Assembly: GCF_002531575.1 (NCBI RefSeq)
Contig: NZ_NWTI01000011.1
Coordinates: 62,001-126,000 of the forward strand
Length of the DNA: 64,000 nt
Direction of reading: 5' to 3'
Origin: Bradyrhizobium sp. Y36
Lineage (GTDB): Bacteria > Pseudomonadota > Alphaproteobacteria > Rhizobiales > Xanthobacteraceae
A program made the translations under genes and the position numbers. Shown piece by piece: positions 1 through 9,898 of the stretch. Numbering within the stretch: position 1 is the first letter of the stretch; the number at the start of each line of letters is the position of its first letter. Under the pieces are notes generated by a model, which ran no database searches, had not been told where the DNA came from, and saw nothing but the letters and a program-made list of their open reading frames with translations.

Positions 1-671
1 TCGCGAAAATAGGCGACGATGCGTTTGCGCCCTCTGACGCCGGCGGCCATCTGGGTGCCGGGCAGGGGGCGGCGGATCGGCGCGACGGCAGCCGCGACCA
101 TGTCGACGAAGGCTCGGTTGATCTCGTCGACTTCCGGCCCGATATCGGCGCCGAGGAAGGACGCCGCCGCGAGATCCAGCGTGAGCTGCTTCATCGCGGG
201 GTAGAGCTGCATCTCGCCGGGCTTGGCCTTCCATTGCGCGACCCGGGCGGAGATGCCGCGGTCGAGATCGGCCAGATAGGATTTCATCGGCCCCGACTTG
301 AACGCGACCGATAGCGCCTTGCGGTGCAGCCGGTGCTCGTCGAAATCGAGCAGCATCAATCCGCGCGGGAACAACAGGCCGAGCACCTTGTTCCAGCCGT
401 GGGTCGACGAGAACAGCTTCTGCTGGTCGAACATCACGAGTTCGTTGGCCTCGGGTCCGAGCAGCACGACGTTGGTCTCGCCAAACACATGGGTGCGGTA
501 GACCGGGCCGTATTTGGCGCCGTTCGCCTCGATATGGCCTTTGGGATCGGCCAACACCTGAAAGGTCTTGCCGATGATCGGCCAGCCTTCGTCGCCGGGA
601 ATGTGCGTCAGCGCGTTGCGTTTGGGCGCGGTGTAGTCGGGCGCCGTTGCGGCCACATTCTGCATCGACAT
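1..671 (-). CDS. Cytochrome P450, N-terminal part (cut by window edge)
   Basis: The reading frame starts at an ATG at 671, with a GGAG 8 bases upstream and an alternative ATG two codons in, and runs off the left edge. About 223 residues are visible. They match the N-terminal third of a soluble bacterial cytochrome P450: a proline-rich entry with the segment PGDEGWPIIGKT, the beta-1 region with YGPVYRTHVFG, and a helix-C region reading DEHRLHRKAL, followed by helix D/E. The I-helix Thr and the Cys heme ligand lie outside the window, so heme binding is inferred from family resemblance. There is no N-terminal membrane anchor, as is usual for bacterial P450s. The substrate cannot be told; the layout resembles the CYP120/CYP26-like group. 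It follows the flavin monooxygenase gene on the same strand across a 149-base gap containing a hairpin, so co-transcription is doubtful. Confidence 0.85.
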   Translation of the reverse strand, partial: MSMQNVAATAPDYTAPKRNALTHIPGDEGWPIIGKTFQVLADPKGHIEANGAKYGPVYRTHVFGETNVVLLGPEANELVMFDQQKLFSSTHGWNKVLGLLFPRGLMLLDFDEHRLHRKALSVAFKSGPMKSYLADLDRGISARVAQWKAKPGEMQLYPAMKQLTLDLAAASFLGADIGPEVDEINRAFVDMVAAAVAPIRRPLPGTQMAAGVRGRKRIVAYFR

Positions 672-764
672 GACGATTGCTCCGGTAGGCAGGCTCCGCG
701 AACATAGCATGGTCCGGCCGCGATAATCTGCGGCCGTCTTGCGCACCAAATCGTCACACCCGCC

Positions 765-810
765 GCTCGTCGTCCCGGCTTTGCGCTGCACGCGCGCCGG
801 GACGATGAGC
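765..810. terminator. Strong hairpin between the flavin monooxygenase and P450 genes
   Basis: Arms of 14 bases (765-778 and 797-810, one mismatch) contain CGTCCCGG and CCGGGACG. The hairpin lies 11 bases beyond the stop of the leftward flavin monooxygenase gene. No T-run follows on either strand, so it may be a half-copy of the GTCGTCCCGG repeat family that could also act as a transcript end. Confidence 0.45.
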
Positions 811-820
811 TGAGTGCGTC

Positions 821-2056
821 TTATCGCTTCGCCGCTTCTTTCTGCAGATCCGGCGCGTTGACGGCGGGAATGGCGACCCGGCCGGGGCCGGTCACCTTCA
901 GCGCTTCGGCGGCTTTTTCGTTCTCCATGATCTTGGCCATCACGGCCTGACCGGCACGCTCGAAGATCGCGCGGTTCTCGATCACGAATTTTTGCGACCT
1001 GCGCAGGCCGTCGATATAGCCGTTGATTTCCGGCACGACGTAGCGCGCGACCATGTCCCAGCTGCGGCGCGTCGCCTCCGGATTGGCCCAGTCGTGCACG
1101 AAGCCGATGATGGCGCCGACGCCGCCGGAGACCTGCATCACGTTCTTGATGGTTTTGACCAGATCGTCGGGCGTGCCGATGGTGGACGCCGCGCCCTCGA
1201 CGAAGGCGGTCTTGTCCACGGCTTCATCCGGCGAAGAGAACGCGGTGAGGCCCGGCCGCTGCAGCGTGCCGACATTATATTCGTTGTGCCAGCGCATCAG
1301 CCCGGCGCCGGCCTCCTTGCGGGCCTGCTCGCGGGTCTCGGCGATGTGGAAGGTCAGCAGCACGCGCCAGTCGGCGCGGTTCACTTTCGTACCGTGCTTC
1401 TTCGCGGCGTCCTCGGCGAACTGCCATTGCTGCTGCAGCGACATCAGCCCCTGCGTCGTCATCGAGCCCAGCGAGATGATGCCGCAGCCGTATTTGCCGG
1501 CGAGCGTCATGCCCGAGGGGGAGATCTGCGACGCCACCACGAACGGCATCTCCTCCTGCAGCGGCAGGATCTGCAGCGCGGCGTCGTTCATGGTGAACCA
1601 CTCGCTCTTCGCCGTGACGCGCTCGCCGTTGAAGAGGCGGCGGATGATGCCGATCGCCTCGTCCTGGCGGTCGCGCTGCGTCATCGGGTCGATGCCGAGC
1701 GTATGGGCGTCAGAAGCCAGCGCGCCGGGGCCGGAGCCGAAGATGGCGCGGCCGCCGGTCATGTGGTCGAGCTGCACCATGCGCTGGGCGACGTTGTAGG
1801 GATGGTGATAGGGCAGCGACACGACGCCGGTGCCGAGCTTGATCCGCTTGGTGCGTTCGCCGGCCGCGGCCAGGAACATTTCGGGCGAGGCAATCATCTC
1901 CCAGCCTGACGAATGATGCTCGCCGCACCAGAACTCGTCATAGCCGAGCGCGTCCAGCTGCTCGACCAGGTCGAGGTCGCGCCGGAACTGGAGCATCGGA
2001 TGCTCCCCGATCGGGTGATGCGGGGCAAGGAAGGCTCCGAACTTCAGACGCGCCAT
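821..2056 (-). CDS. LLM-class flavin-dependent monooxygenase
   Basis: A 411-residue protein of the bacterial luciferase-like fold (TIM barrel). These enzymes use reduced flavin (FMNH2 or F420H2) and often oxygen on sulfonates, long-chain alkanes or amine chelators. The start MARLKFGAFLAPHHP at 2056 is preferred because GGAGAAA lies just upstream and the family begins this way; an upstream in-frame extension of 62 codons has no family resemblance. Visible family marks are the segment ALGYDEFWCGEHHSSG around residues 38-53, typical of the second strand and flavin site, and the IKLGTGVVSLPYHHP strand with MVQLDHMTGGR around residues 80-110. The C-terminal 60 residues are helical and charged. It is not next to any transporter, so the substrate is unknown. 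It is about 29 kb from the SsuABC-like transporter, which lacks its own monooxygenase. Confidence 0.85.
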   Translation of the reverse strand: MARLKFGAFLAPHHPIGEHPMLQFRRDLDLVEQLDALGYDEFWCGEHHSSGWEMIASPEMFLAAAGERTKRIKLGTGVVSLPYHHPYNVAQRMVQLDHMTGGRAIFGSGPGALASDAHTLGIDPMTQRDRQDEAIGIIRRLFNGERVTAKSEWFTMNDAALQILPLQEEMPFVVASQISPSGMTLAGKYGCGIISLGSMTTQGLMSLQQQWQFAEDAAKKHGTKVNRADWRVLLTFHIAETREQARKEAGAGLMRWHNEYNVGTLQRPGLTAFSSPDEAVDKTAFVEGAASTIGTPDDLVKTIKNVMQVSGGVGAIIGFVHDWANPEATRRSWDMVARYVVPEINGYIDGLRRSQKFVIENRAIFERAGQAVMAKIMENEKAAEALKVTGPGRVAIPAVNAPDLQKEAAKR

Positions 2057-2285
2057 GACGTTTTCTCCGGCTTTTGATTTTCTGTTTGTTGAAGCCACAA
2101 GGCTACGTGCCCGGGGGCTCGAACGCAATCGCGCGGTGTCCCGTGCTGCGGAATGCAGGCATGCGATGAAGCCGGGTTCTTCGTCATGGCCGGGCCTGGA
2201 GCCCGCGAATCTGACCTCCGAGGTAATCGCGACGCCGTCCACGATTTGAAATCATCGGGCAACGATAGTCCCGAGTTCTGCGCCG

Positions 2286-3692
2286 ATGCATCAGATCGTC
2301 ACGCAACAAGTCGATTCCTCCCGCCGCTGGTGGGTGCTGGCGATCGTCGTGGCTGCCCAGTTCATGTTCGGCGTCGATGCCTTCATCGTCAACGTCGCCA
2401 TTCCCACCATCGCGGTCGAGCTGCGTGCGACGCCGGCGGAGATCGAATCCGTGATCGCGATCTACCTGATCGCCTACGCGACGCTGGTCGTCACCGGCGG
2501 CCGTCTCGGCGACATCCACGGCACGAAGCCCGTATTTCTCGCCGGGGTGCTCGGCTTCACCCTGACGTCGCTGTGGTGCGGCCTCGCGCAATCGGGCGCG
2601 GAGCTCATCATCGCCCGGCTGGCTCAGGGCGCGACCGCGGCGCTGATGGTGCCTCAGGTGCTGGCGACGCTGCATCTGTTGTTCACCGACGAATCGCGCG
2701 GCCGCGCCTTCGCCATCTACGGCATCGTGCTCGGGCTGGCCGGCGCCGCAGGCTTCCTGCTCGGCGGCCTGTTGATCACTGTCGACCTCGCCGGCAGCGG
2801 CTGGCGGTCGGTGTTCTTCGTCAACGTGCCCTGTGGCCTCATCATTGCTTTTGCCGCCTGGCGCATCATGCCGTCGGCGCCGCGGCGATCGGGGACGAGG
2901 CTCGATATCAAAGGCAGCTTGGTCCTGTTCGCGGGGCTGCTGTGCCTGATCGGTCCGCTGCTGTTCGGCCACGATGCCGGCTGGGCGCCCTGGCTGTGGG
3001 CCGTGATGGCGGCCGGTGGCGTCACCCTGGCCGCGTTCCTGAAGTTGGAGCATGCGGTCGCGCGTGCCGGCGGCCTGCCGCTGATCGACCTCACGCTGCT
3101 GGCGGACGCCGCTTTCCTGCGCGGGCTCGGCGCCGCCTTCTTCTTCTTCCTCGCCAATCTGTCTTTCTACCTGGTCATGACGCTGTTCATGCAGCGAGGG
3201 CTCAACATCCCGCCGCTTTCCGCCGGCTTGGCCTTCGTTCCGCTTGCGCTCGCGTTCGTCGTAGCATCGCGCCATAGCGGCGCGCGGGCGCGGCATCGCG
3301 GCACCAAGGTGCTGATCGAAGGCTGCGCGGTCCAGATCGCAGGCCTCGCCGCGCTCGCGCTCGTCGCAGGCTTTGTCGAGGCGCCGTCGCCGCTCCTGCT
3401 CGGCTTCACCATGATTGTCTTTGGCTACGGCCAGGGATTGGTGATGGCACCACTGTCGGGCGCGGTGCTCTCGACCGTGAAGCCCGCCGCCGCCGGCTCG
3501 GCCTCCGGCATCTACGGCACCACGGCGCAGATCGGAAATGCGGCCGGAGTGGCCGCAATAGGCGCGGTATTCTTCGCGCTGGAGGCGTTGCAATCAGCGC
3601 GCGCAGGTTTTCTGGTCTCGCTCGTGCTGTTTGTGACACTCATCATGATCTGCGCCGCATTTTTGTCGTGGCTCCGCCGCGCATCTGCATGA
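2286..3692 (+). CDS. MFS transporter, DHA2-like drug exporter
   Basis: A 468-residue inner-membrane protein with about 14 hydrophobic segments, the size and topology of the drug:H+ antiporter-2 branch of the major facilitator superfamily. The loop between segments 2 and 3 carries motif A as GGRLGDIHGTK. Segment 1 contains FGVDAFIVNVAIPTI, equivalent to the LDxTIVNVALP signature of DHA2 proteins. It probably exports a hydrophobic compound using the proton gradient; the substrate is unknown. The start ATG at 2286 lacks a clear Shine-Dalgarno sequence. The divergent flavin monooxygenase begins 229 bases away and the intervening region may hold both promoters. No regulator gene is adjacent. Confidence 0.85.
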   Translation: MHQIVTQQVDSSRRWWVLAIVVAAQFMFGVDAFIVNVAIPTIAVELRATPAEIESVIAIYLIAYATLVVTGGRLGDIHGTKPVFLAGVLGFTLTSLWCGLAQSGAELIIARLAQGATAALMVPQVLATLHLLFTDESRGRAFAIYGIVLGLAGAAGFLLGGLLITVDLAGSGWRSVFFVNVPCGLIIAFAAWRIMPSAPRRSGTRLDIKGSLVLFAGLLCLIGPLLFGHDAGWAPWLWAVMAAGGVTLAAFLKLEHAVARAGGLPLIDLTLLADAAFLRGLGAAFFFFLANLSFYLVMTLFMQRGLNIPPLSAGLAFVPLALAFVVASRHSGARARHRGTKVLIEGCAVQIAGLAALALVAGFVEAPSPLLLGFTMIVFGYGQGLVMAPLSGAVLSTVKPAAAGSASGIYGTTAQIGNAAGVAAIGAVFFALEALQSARAGFLVSLVLFVTLIMICAAFLSWLRRASA

Positions 3693-3839
3693 AGTTGGGG
3701 CATTCTGGTTAATACGTGCGGATTCCCCGGGGATTGCCGGTGATTTTCATCGGATTGACAGCGCACGGTCTTTTTATTTTGCAATGCAGCAACTATCTGG
3801 TTTGGCTGGACGTTGAACGTCGCCCACCAGGAAGTTGCC

Positions 3840-4997
3840 GTGTCGTTAGCCAGAAATGTTGATCTGTTGAGACGTCTGCCGAGGCTGGACGGTCTGCGCT
3901 TTGCCGAGCTCGGTCGCCGCGCGGATGCGTCCAGTCCGTTGGAAGAGGTCACGGGCTTCGGCGACAATCCCGGAGCCTTGCGCATGTTCGCGTTTGTCCC
4001 GGCGCAGTTGCAGAAGCCGCGCGCGCTGGTCGTCGTGCTGCATGGCTGCGGCCAGACCGCCGCGGCTTACGATCTCGGCGCCGGCTGGTCGACGCTGGCT
4101 CGGCACTACGGCTTCGCGCTGCTGATGCCCGAGCAGCAGCGCATCAACAACGCCAATACCTGCTTCAACTGGTTCAGCCCGGAAGACACGGCGCGAGGCA
4201 GCGGCGAGGCGCATTCGATCCGCGAGATGATCGCGCATATGGCCGGAGCGCACCGCATCGATCCGAGGCAGGTCTTCATCACCGGCCTGTCCGCCGGCGG
4301 CGGCATGACGTCGGTGATGCTCGCGACCTATCCGGAAGTCTTCGCGGCCGGCGCGGTCATTGCGGGATTGCCCTATGGCATCGCCTCGAATCTGCGCGAG
4401 GCGCTCGACGGCATGTTTCATTCCCCGGCGCGTCCGGCGCGCGAGCTCGGCGATCTCGTGCGGAACGCCTCGGATTACCGCGGCCCCTGGCCGAAGATCT
4501 CGGTCTGGCACGGCAGCGCCGATCGCACCGTCAATCCCGGCAACGCCAACGAGATCGTCAAGCAGTGGCTCGATCTGCACGATCTGCCGGAAGCGCCGAT
4601 GGCGGAGACCAATGTCGACGGCTATCCGCGTCAGGCCTGGTGGGGCAAGGACGGCGAGACGCTGGTCGAGTCCTACGCCATCACCGACATGGCCCACGGC
4701 ACGCCGCTTGGGCTTGCCGACAACGATCAGCGTTATGGCGTCGAAGGCGCATTCCTGATCGAGGCCGGTATTTCCTCCTCCTATCACATCGCAAAATTCT
4801 TCGGCCTCACGGACTGGATTGCCGACGCTGCAAAGGCGGACACCAAGTCGGCGCTCTCGCCCGCGCCGCATCTCGCCCGCTCGATCCGCGCGGCAGTCTC
4901 CGAGCAGCAGGCCGCGCCGAAGCGCGAGGAATCCCGCGGCTTCGATCTCGGCCAGATCATCACCCGCGCCCTGACGGCGGCGGGATTGATGAAGTAG
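3840..4997 (+). CDS. PHB-depolymerase-family esterase
   Basis: An alpha/beta-hydrolase of the esterase_phb (LpqC/feruloyl-esterase-like) family. With the GTG start at 3840 (AGGAAG 6 bases upstream) it is 385 residues; a TTG at 3813 would add nine. The oxyanion-loop motif VVLHGCGQ lies around residue 67. The nucleophile elbow GLSAGGG places the catalytic Ser near residue 151. The Asp in HGSADRTVNP and the His in DMAHGTPLG complete a plausible triad. No convincing signal peptide is visible, so it may be cytoplasmic or exported by a non-classical route. Family members cleave short-chain polyhydroxyalkanoates or acyl esters; the substrate is not settled. A second, unrelated intracellular-type PHA depolymerase lies at 16.6 kb. 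Confidence 0.82.
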   Translation: MSLARNVDLLRRLPRLDGLRFAELGRRADASSPLEEVTGFGDNPGALRMFAFVPAQLQKPRALVVVLHGCGQTAAAYDLGAGWSTLARHYGFALLMPEQQRINNANTCFNWFSPEDTARGSGEAHSIREMIAHMAGAHRIDPRQVFITGLSAGGGMTSVMLATYPEVFAAGAVIAGLPYGIASNLREALDGMFHSPARPARELGDLVRNASDYRGPWPKISVWHGSADRTVNPGNANEIVKQWLDLHDLPEAPMAETNVDGYPRQAWWGKDGETLVESYAITDMAHGTPLGLADNDQRYGVEGAFLIEAGISSSYHIAKFFGLTDWIADAAKADTKSALSPAPHLARSIRAAVSEQQAAPKREESRGFDLGQIITRALTAAGLMK

Positions 4998-5010
4998 CTC
5001 CGCCCCCAAC

Positions 5011-5156
5011 TCGTCGTCCCGGACAAGCGCGCCCCAAGCGCGCGCCGATCCGGGACCCATACTCCCAGGACTAAGTGAGGCGCGAAGGCGCAACGCCGAG
5101 TCCCCGTAACCACGTCTCCCTGTGGTGATGGGTCCCGGCCTTCGCCGGGCGACAGC
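5011..5156. repeat. GTCGTCCC-ended composite inverted repeat
   Basis: Left half begins GTCGTCCCGGACAAGCGCG and runs to a CCGGGACCCAT segment. The right half contains CTCCCTGTGGTGATGGGTCCC and ends in GGGCGACAG. The same left/right architecture recurs at 11681, 15439, 32306, 40543 and 47557. It lies between two convergent genes and is not coding. Confidence 0.75.
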
Positions 5157-5167
5157 GGAATTTGTGG

Positions 5168-5470
5168 CTACCCCGTCTGATCGATCCACTCGATCGGCGT
5201 CGCCGTCACCTCGCCGCCGGAGACTTGCCGCGTCATCGCCGAATAGTGCTTGAAGAAGTCACGCGACTGCAGTGCCTTCTGCGCATCTTCGTCGGCGACG
5301 CTGGCGAGATGGAAGTAGTGACCGTCCTCGCTGTTCTTCAGCACGCGATAGCCGATCCGCCCTTTCAGCTCCGGATCGTTGTCGATCGCCTTGATGAATC
5401 GACCGATCTCCTGATGCCAGGCGTCCGTCGTGCCGTTTTTGAATTCGTACCGGATCATGAAGTGCTTCAT
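5168..5470 (-). CDS. Quinol-monooxygenase-like small dimeric alpha/beta-barrel protein
   Basis: A 100-residue protein starting MKHFMIRYEFKNG at 5470, with GGGAG 8 bases upstream. Length, the opening beta strand and the HYFHLASVADEDAQKAL segment fit the ABM (antibiotic biosynthesis monooxygenase) fold, a ferredoxin-like dimer that in YgiN-type members oxidises quinols and in others degrades heme or polyketides. No cofactor residues are diagnostic in this family, so the reaction is inferred. It diverges from an HxlR-type regulator 133 bases away, a common pairing for quinone or electrophile stress genes. Two copies of AGTATGGAC in the shared promoter region suggest that regulator controls it. 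Confidence 0.65.
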   Translation of the reverse strand: MKHFMIRYEFKNGTTDAWHQEIGRFIKAIDNDPELKGRIGYRVLKNSEDGHYFHLASVADEDAQKALQSRDFFKHYSAMTRQVSGGEVTATPIEWIDQTG

Positions 5471-5527
5471 GTGACGCTCCCTGTTCGTCATGTGCGTCAT
5501 CATCTGCGGCGTGCGAGCGATCCTGCA

Positions 5528-5554
5528 AGTATGGACAAAATTGATAGTATGGAC
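5528..5554. promoter_or_regulatory. Candidate HxlR operator: direct repeat AGTATGGAC
   Basis: AGTATGGAC occurs at 5528-5536 and again, exactly, at 5546-5554, an 18-base period. The intervening bases are AT-rich. The pair lies in the 133-base divergent promoter region of the HxlR regulator and the quinol-monooxygenase-like gene. HxlR-family dimers are known to bind paired direct or inverted repeats. Confidence 0.55.
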
Positions 5555-5603
5555 TTTTTCGAAGCCGCTCCTATTTTGACGTCGCGCACATGGAGGAGAC
5601 GAC

Positions 5604-5972
5604 ATGGCACGAGCGCTTCCCGCACGCAGCTGTCCGGTCTCGGCATTTCAGAAAATGATCAGCGGCAAGTACAAGCTGCGCATTGTCTGGGATTTGAAGG
5701 ACGGTCCGCGCCGCTATGGTGAGATCCGCAGCGGCCTGCTGCGCGGCGCATCAGGCAGCGCCGAGATCACGCCGCGCGTGCTCAGCCGCGAATTGAAAGC
5801 GCTGACGGAGAGCGGCCTGATCGACCGCAAGGATTTCGGCGAGGTGCCGCCAAAGGTCGAGTATCGCCTGACCCGCAAGGGCAAAAGCTTTGTGCCCGTC
5901 GTCGCCGCGATCCGCGACTGGGGCGAACGGCACCTCAGTGAAGCGCCGGCGCTCACCGAGGCCGCCGAGTAA
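5604..5972 (+). CDS. HxlR-family winged-helix regulator
   Basis: A 122-residue DNA-binding protein with GGAGGAGA just upstream of its ATG. The N-terminal CPVSAFQKMISGKYKLRIV corresponds to the HxlR signature (Cys-Pro, then a GKWKLLIL-like helix), and a wing segment PPKVEYRLTRKGKSFVPVV closes the domain. Cys10 sits where the redox- or electrophile-sensing cysteine lies in YodB, CatR and HypR. That makes thiol-based sensing plausible but unproven. An unusual insertion GLLRGASGSAEITPRVLSRE lengthens the region before the recognition helix. The neighbouring divergent ABM-type gene is the likely target. Its stop is only 5 bases from the stop of the convergent MBL-fold hydrolase gene. Confidence 0.85.
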   Translation: MARALPARSCPVSAFQKMISGKYKLRIVWDLKDGPRRYGEIRSGLLRGASGSAEITPRVLSRELKALTESGLIDRKDFGEVPPKVEYRLTRKGKSFVPVVAAIRDWGERHLSEAPALTEAAE

Positions 5973-5977
5973 GGCGG

Positions 5978-6658
5978 TTACATCTCGCCGGTGATGAACG
6001 GATTGGTCATCCGCTCCTGGCCGATGCTCGAGCCGGCGCCGTGGCCGCAGATGAAGCCGACATCGTCGCCGAGCGGCAGCAGCTTGGTCAGGATCGAGTT
6101 GATCAGCGTCGCGTGGCTGCCGCCGGGCAAATCGGTCCGCCCGACCGAGCCGGCGAACAGCACGTCGCCGACATGGGCAAAACGCAAGTCCTTGTTGAAG
6201 AACACCACGCTGCCCGGTGAGTGGCCGGGGCAATGCAGGATGTCGAACGAGAGATCGCCGATCGACACGGTGTCGCCCTCGGCGAGCCAGCGGTCCGGCG
6301 CAAAATTGCGTACGCCGGTCATGCCGAAGCGCGCGCCGCTCTCGACCACATTGTCGAGCAGGAATTTGTCCGCTTCGTGCGGGCCCTCGATCGGCACCTT
6401 CAGGGCATCGCGCAAATCGGCGGCGCCGCCGACATGGTCGATATGGCCATGAGTCAGCCAGATCTTCTCCACGGTGACGCCGGTCTGCTTGATGGCGTCC
6501 AGGATCTTCGGCACGTCCCCGCCCGGATCGATCACGACGGCCTTCTTGGACGGCTCGTTCCAGATGATGGTGCAGTTCTGCTCGAACAGCGTCACCGGGA
6601 CGATGATCGCGCCGGCCTTGGCTTGCGAGGAGTCTTGGGTGTCATTTTGCTCGGTCAT
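5978..6658 (-). CDS. MBL-fold hydrolase, YcbL/glyoxalase II-like
   Basis: A 226-residue metallo-beta-lactamase-fold protein. The metal-binding motif THGHIDHVGG is at residues 69-78. A further His lies in CPGHSPGSV, the bridging Asp in AHVGDVLF and the last His in CGHGAGSS. The core RTDLPGG and the final SIGQER segment match YcbL-type type II glyoxalases, short members that lack the C-terminal helical domain of classical glyoxalase II. It would hydrolyse S-D-lactoylglutathione or another thioester in the cytoplasm. An N-terminal polar stretch of about 16 residues (MTEQNDTQDSSQAKAG) precedes the fold. It is convergent with the HxlR gene and monocistronic as far as can be seen. Confidence 0.85.
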   Translation of the reverse strand: MTEQNDTQDSSQAKAGAIIVPVTLFEQNCTIIWNEPSKKAVVIDPGGDVPKILDAIKQTGVTVEKIWLTHGHIDHVGGAADLRDALKVPIEGPHEADKFLLDNVVESGARFGMTGVRNFAPDRWLAEGDTVSIGDLSFDILHCPGHSPGSVVFFNKDLRFAHVGDVLFAGSVGRTDLPGGSHATLINSILTKLLPLGDDVGFICGHGAGSSIGQERMTNPFITGEM

Positions 6659-6724
6659 GGCGCCACAATGCCGATTTTTGCCATGCCGCCAAGCAAAAGA
6701 TTCGTGCCAAGGAACAGGAAACGA

Positions 6725-6748
6725 CCCGGGGAACGATCGCTCCCCGGG
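6725..6748 (-). terminator. Perfect GC-rich hairpin after the VWA gene
   Basis: CCCGGGGA at 6725-6732 pairs with TCCCCGGG at 6741-6748 around an 8-base loop. It lies about 10 bases beyond the stop of the leftward VWA gene and is followed on that strand by the T-rich sequence TCGTTTCCTGTTCC. It fits an intrinsic terminator with a weak U-tract. Confidence 0.6.
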
Positions 6749-6757
6749 CTCCCACGA

Positions 6758-7876
6758 TTACCGCTTGATCTGCGCCTTCAACGTCTCCCGGACGACGCCA
6801 TCGAAGGACGAGGCCTTGGGCGATTTCGCAGCCTGCTCGGCGATGTACTTGTCGCGCTGGCCGACCAGCGCGGTGAGCTTCTCGTTCAAAACCTTGCGCT
6901 GCCCGACCTGCTTGGCCACCTCGGCCTCGCGCTGTTCTGGCTTCATGGCGCGCAAATTCTCGGGCAGGTCCGAATCCTTGACCGCGCCGACGTTGGTCGT
7001 ACCCTTGGCGGCATCGGCGACGAGATCGCCGCCCCCGGTGACCGCTTCGGAGGTCGCCGCAGATCGCTTGTTGATGTAGCTCGCCATGTCGGTGGCGCTG
7101 GCCGGCGCGGCCGCCGCGATGCTGGCGGTCTGCCGCATCTTCATCTCGGTGTGCCGCTGCCGCTCGCGCGGACCATAGGGGATCACCGTGTCGTTGAGCT
7201 GCTGTTGCAGGATGATGATGTCCTGGTCGTACGGCGTCTCGATCACCACGACCTTGCCGCCGTCCTGCGGGATCGGGATGAAGCGGCCGCTGCCGATCTG
7301 GGCGATGTCGCGCCACACCCGCTCGGTGTCACGGGCATCGCCGGCGAGCACGGCATTGACGATGATATCCTTTTGTTTGGCGACCGCGAGCGTGGTCGGA
7401 TATTTGGTGTCCTGCGCGTAATCCATGTGCGGCGGGGCGTCGCCGACCAGGAAGACGATGTGCCTGACGTCGTTGCCCGCGGTCCATTGCAGCTTGTTGA
7501 CGGCGACGTCGAGCGCCTCGTTGACGCTTTCGGGCCAGTCGCCGCCGCCGCGCGCCTTCAGCTCCAGCAGATTGGCGTAGAGATCCTGGATATCGCGGGT
7601 CAGCTCGATCTTCGAGGTCACGTAATCGTCGCCGATGTCGCGATAGGCGACGAGGCCCATGCGGATGTCGGCGTCCGGATTGGAATCGACGATCGTGGTG
7701 GCGATCGACCAGATCTTGCGCTTGGCGCCTTCAATCAGCCGGGCCATCGAGCCCGTGGTGTCGAGCACGAAGGCGACTTCGACGGTCGGCTTGGCGTGGG
7801 CGGGAGATAGTCCTGCCGCGAGCGGCATGGTGGCGAGTGCGAAGGCGAGCGAGCACAGTGTGATGCGTGACCTCAT
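6758..7876 (-). CDS. Secreted von Willebrand factor A domain protein
   Basis: A 372-residue exported protein, start at 7876 with GGAGAG upstream. Residues 1-28 form a Sec signal peptide ending in SPAHA. The VWA domain begins immediately after: VEVAFVLDTTGSMARL supplies a MIDAS metal site in which DTTGS (residues 39-43) replaces the usual DxSxS with a conservative Thr. FLVGDAPPHMDY provides the later acidic metal ligand. The domain ends near residue 230, and a charged, Ala/Lys-rich C-terminal half follows, probably helical. VWA domains bind protein partners through a metal ion; the partner is unknown. It is transcribed alone, divergent from the GH13 gene at 8132. A 14-base palindrome lies 27 bases upstream of its start. 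Confidence 0.8.
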   Translation of the reverse strand: MRSRITLCSLAFALATMPLAAGLSPAHAKPTVEVAFVLDTTGSMARLIEGAKRKIWSIATTIVDSNPDADIRMGLVAYRDIGDDYVTSKIELTRDIQDLYANLLELKARGGGDWPESVNEALDVAVNKLQWTAGNDVRHIVFLVGDAPPHMDYAQDTKYPTTLAVAKQKDIIVNAVLAGDARDTERVWRDIAQIGSGRFIPIPQDGGKVVVIETPYDQDIIILQQQLNDTVIPYGPRERQRHTEMKMRQTASIAAAAPASATDMASYINKRSAATSEAVTGGGDLVADAAKGTTNVGAVKDSDLPENLRAMKPEQREAEVAKQVGQRKVLNEKLTALVGQRDKYIAEQAAKSPKASSFDGVVRETLKAQIKR

Positions 7877-7902
7877 GGGTCTCTCCAGTGGTTTCGTCCC
7901 TC

Positions 7903-7916
7903 GGAACCGAGGTTCC
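7903..7916. promoter_or_regulatory. 14-base palindrome GGAACC-GA-GGTTCC
   Basis: Perfect 6-base arms separated by two bases, located between the VWA gene start (7876) and the divergent GH13 gene (8132). It may be an operator. The half-site GGAAC resembles an ECF-sigma -35 element, but no matching -10 at the right spacing is clear. Confidence 0.4.
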
Positions 7917-8131
7917 ACTGGCATCGCGGTGGGCTGAGGCCGGAACGAAGGCGCAACCGGCGCGAAATTGCAGCGTTTCCCGGGGAACCCTGAGCAGGCG
8001 GCGCCGGACGACGGCCTGCCGCGCTGCACGCGTCACATCGCCGTCCCAAAGCCCTGTTCGTTTGTCCGTTCCTGTGAACCGCTGGCGCGATCCGGCGTTG
8101 CTGTCCGCGCGAAGGACATTCGGGGGACGAT

Positions 8132-9730
<1,599 letters not shown>

Positions 9731-9788
9731 CTGTCGTCCCGGACAAGCGCAGCGTGAGGGTGGTCGGGATGGCCACCGCTATCTCCAC

Positions 9789-9873
9789 GTCATTGCGAGG
9801 AGCTTTTGCGACGAAGCAATCCAGAATCCCTCCGCGGTAGCTGTCTGGATTGCTTCGCTGCGCTCGCAATGAC
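9789..9873. repeat. GTCATTGCGAG-ended inverted repeat (family A)
   Basis: Begins GTCATTGCGAG and ends CTCGCAATGAC, with an inner inverted pair GAAGCAATCCAGA / TCTGGATTGCTTC. A closely similar element lies in inverted orientation at 59808-59893. It sits between the two convergent GH13 genes. Confidence 0.8.
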
Positions 9874-9898
9874 GAGTGTGGGGGCACCAGCGCCCACA

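Noticed and set aside
3813..3839. TTG start of the PHB-depolymerase-like esterase
   Set aside because: It lacks a ribosome site; a GTG nine codons later has AGGAAG at good spacing, so it was preferred.
7940..7975. EcfG-type stress promoter before the GH13 gene (GGAAC at 7943)
   Set aside because: No -10 element at the expected 16-19 base spacing could be seen, so no promoter call is made.
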